From contig JANCRA010000009.1 in the NCBI GenBank assembly GCA_024362935.1, forward strand, positions 15,073,572 to 15,137,571: a stretch of DNA of 64,000 nt. Direction: 5' to 3'. Positions 62,797 through 64,000 of the stretch are shown here, piece by piece; the first letter of the stretch is position 1; each line of letters starts with the position of its first letter. The translations under genes were made by a program, and so were the position numbers. This stretch comes from Setophaga petechia (taxonomy: Eukaryota; Chordata; Aves; Passeriformes; Parulidae). The notes under the pieces are model-generated. The model did no database searches. It saw nothing but the letters and a program-made list of their open reading frames with translations, and was not told the origin of the DNA.

Positions 62797-62888
62797 GGTT
62801 TGGTCGTTTTTGGTTTTGGTTTTGTTTTTTTTTTTTTTTGTTTTGTTTTGTTTTTTGTAGTGGTTGGCTTTTGTGGGGTTTTTTTTGT
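62797..62888 (+). repeat. G/T-rich low-complexity tract with long T run
   Basis: GGTTTGGTCGTTTTTGG, then a run of about 18 T, then repeated TTTTG units and GGGG followed by a T run. The composition matches the tract at 45.05 kb. Confidence 0.85.
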
Positions 62889-63045
62889 GAAACTTTTCAC
62901 CAAATTATGACAGAATTTGTTAATTGCTCTGGTTGGCCCATAAAGTATTCCTGATGAAAAAATTTGAACTGAAAGATCTTACATCTTTCTTAAAGTCTCC
63001 TAAAAAAATGAAGTAAGCCTGAAAAACCTCCCAGCGAAATAATGC

Positions 63046-63130
63046 GTGGAATTGTAGAATATCTCAAGTTTGAAAGGGCCTGTAAGTCCATCTCCCTGCT
63101 CCTTGCACCTAAGACAAGATCATACAAGTA
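63046..63130 (-). mobile_element. CR1 LINE 3' terminal fragment
   Basis: Minus-strand CR1 end. The plus strand reads GGAATTGTAGAATATCTCAA, GTTTGAAAGGGCCTGTAAGT with CCATC, then CTGCTCCTTGCACCTAAGAC. This resembles the CR1 subfamilies with a TAGAATATC-type end, different from the ATTCTATG-tailed copy at 59.1 kb. It is short and diverged. Confidence 0.7.
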
Positions 63131-64000
63131 GAACTCTTCTGAACAGACAAAACATATCAGGTAAGAATATTGCTTGTAAAAGTGTATTCACGCTAAAGAA
63201 GCAAATGCAAGCTAAATATTCAAAGCCATTGAGACCTGATCTGCAGAAGTCAGTGGGAAGCCACTGATATCCTCGTTGGAAACCATCTGTGTTACTGCTC
63301 TTTGCTGTGCCCTGTGCTACTTTTTCATGAGCCTCCTCAAAGTTCAAGGGGGACCTTGGAGTGTTTACTGATAAAACAATGCAGTATGTTGTTACCTGAA
63401 AAATACTCACCCACTGCTTCCTTCCACTGTTTCTTTATGAATTTAAGTAACCTATAGATAATTAGGTCTGTAATAATTTGTGCCCTATCTTCCTTCTACC
63501 CATCCCATTAGAGAGGAAGCAATGTGGTATGATGGCAGCAGTCATCTTTTTCAGGATGAAAAGCCCTTTCTGTCCTAATCTGTTAAAGATGCTGATAAAG
63601 ACTAAGCAGGTTTGAGACTGACAAGAACCTTCTGTTTTCCATATTAGCTTTTGTTTTCTCGAGAGCAAGGCTACCAGAAGGAAGTCCCAGAGGTGGGCAA
63701 GGAGCAGCTCTGCTGCATGACTGGCACTTAACTTCATATATCCCTGCCATCATCCATGGACACTTTGTATTGCACAACCAGATGCTGAATGATAGGCACT
63801 TGATAAAGGTGAAGTCTTGACCTCAGGCTCTCTTGTAGCCTGTGTAGGCTAAATTCAGATTAGGGGGAAGAGTTTGAGCAAGAATCTGAAGACTTGATCT
63901 TATCAGATTGTAGCCATTGCTACAGTTGTGGTACTTGAAACCTGACTTTTTTTTTTTCCTCAAGTGTGTGTAAAGGAGCAAATCAATCTGTTGTCAAAGA
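63131..64000. other. Intron sequence to the window end
   Basis: Unique sequence. Minus-strand open frames of 91-96 codons at 63.1-63.7 kb are unrecognised and look like chance. Confidence 0.55.

Larger units (their letters stand above)
60577..63045. other. Intron sequence, no gene seen
   Basis: Unique sequence with an 18-bp perfect palindrome at 61,679-61,696 (AAAGACATTAATGTCTTT) and a G/T tract at 62.8 kb. No exon was recognised. Confidence 0.55.
20513..64000 (+). other. ATP8A2: ATP8A2 intron downstream of the exon (partial)
   Basis: Non-coding sequence from the donor to the window end, at least 43.5 kb. The next exon should begin by completing Arg and continue Val-Ser-Pro-Leu-Gln-Lys, then the GDGANDVGM hinge; I did not find it. 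Very long introns are typical of ATP8A2 in vertebrates. If an exon was missed by eye, this is really two introns. Confidence 0.75.

Noticed and set aside
20513..64000. Next ATP8A2 exon (Val-Ser-Pro-Leu-Gln-Lys ... GDGANDVGM)
   Set aside because: Looked for by eye and not found; a TBLASTN search would settle it.
1..64000. CRISPR arrays, operons, bacterial or viral gene clusters
   Set aside because: No regular direct repeats with spacers, no dense long open frames, and clear vertebrate splice signals and CR1 elements.

Overview
The window looks like an intronic stretch of a bird genome, probably a passerine. It is AT-rich and almost gene-free. It carries scattered CR1 LINE 3' ends, one of them with the CR1-type ATTCTATG-like tail, and few other mobile elements. 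At 16,646-16,782 there is a minus-strand element whose head resembles tRNA-Ile(AAU) and whose tail resembles a CR1 3' end. That is the build of the passerine SINE TguSINE1, and it is the main reason for suggesting a songbird. The family names come from memory, not from a search.

Only one exon is firmly supported, at 20,340-20,512 on the plus strand. It encodes 57 complete codons of a P4-ATPase P domain. Residues that differ between paralogues point to ATP8A2, the phosphatidylserine flippase, rather than ATP8A1. A strong pyrimidine tract/AG and a CAG|GTAAGG donor flank it. Everything else reads as intron: at least 20.3 kb upstream and 43.5 kb downstream. I found no second exon, no RNA gene, no CRISPR array and no confident nested gene.

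Layout: 1-20,339 is upstream intron with a CR1 fragment (9.1 kb, minus), a nearly intact CR1 3' end (12.0 kb, plus) and the tRNA-CR1 SINE (16.7 kb, minus). After the exon come an old CR1 (21.5-22.15 kb, plus), an unexplained 187-codon open frame (24.1-24.7 kb, minus), a 36-bp tandem duplication (28.0 kb), a CR1 piece (31.8 kb, minus) and a possible CR1 relic (36.8 kb, plus). Further on are a CpG-containing unclassified patch (44.0-44.6 kb), a 240-bp almost C-free G/T tract (45.05-45.31 kb), an ancient CR1 (54.5-55.0 kb, minus), the inverted repeat described next, and a last CR1 piece (63.05 kb, minus).

The most striking structure is an apparently perfect inverted repeat of 248 bp at 59,259-59,506 and 60,329-60,576, with an 822-bp spacer. 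Each arm holds the same CR1 3' end plus about 109 bp of the same non-CR1 flank, so it is a duplication of one locus and not two CR1 insertions. In the ATP8A2 pre-mRNA the arms could fold into a long perfect RNA duplex.
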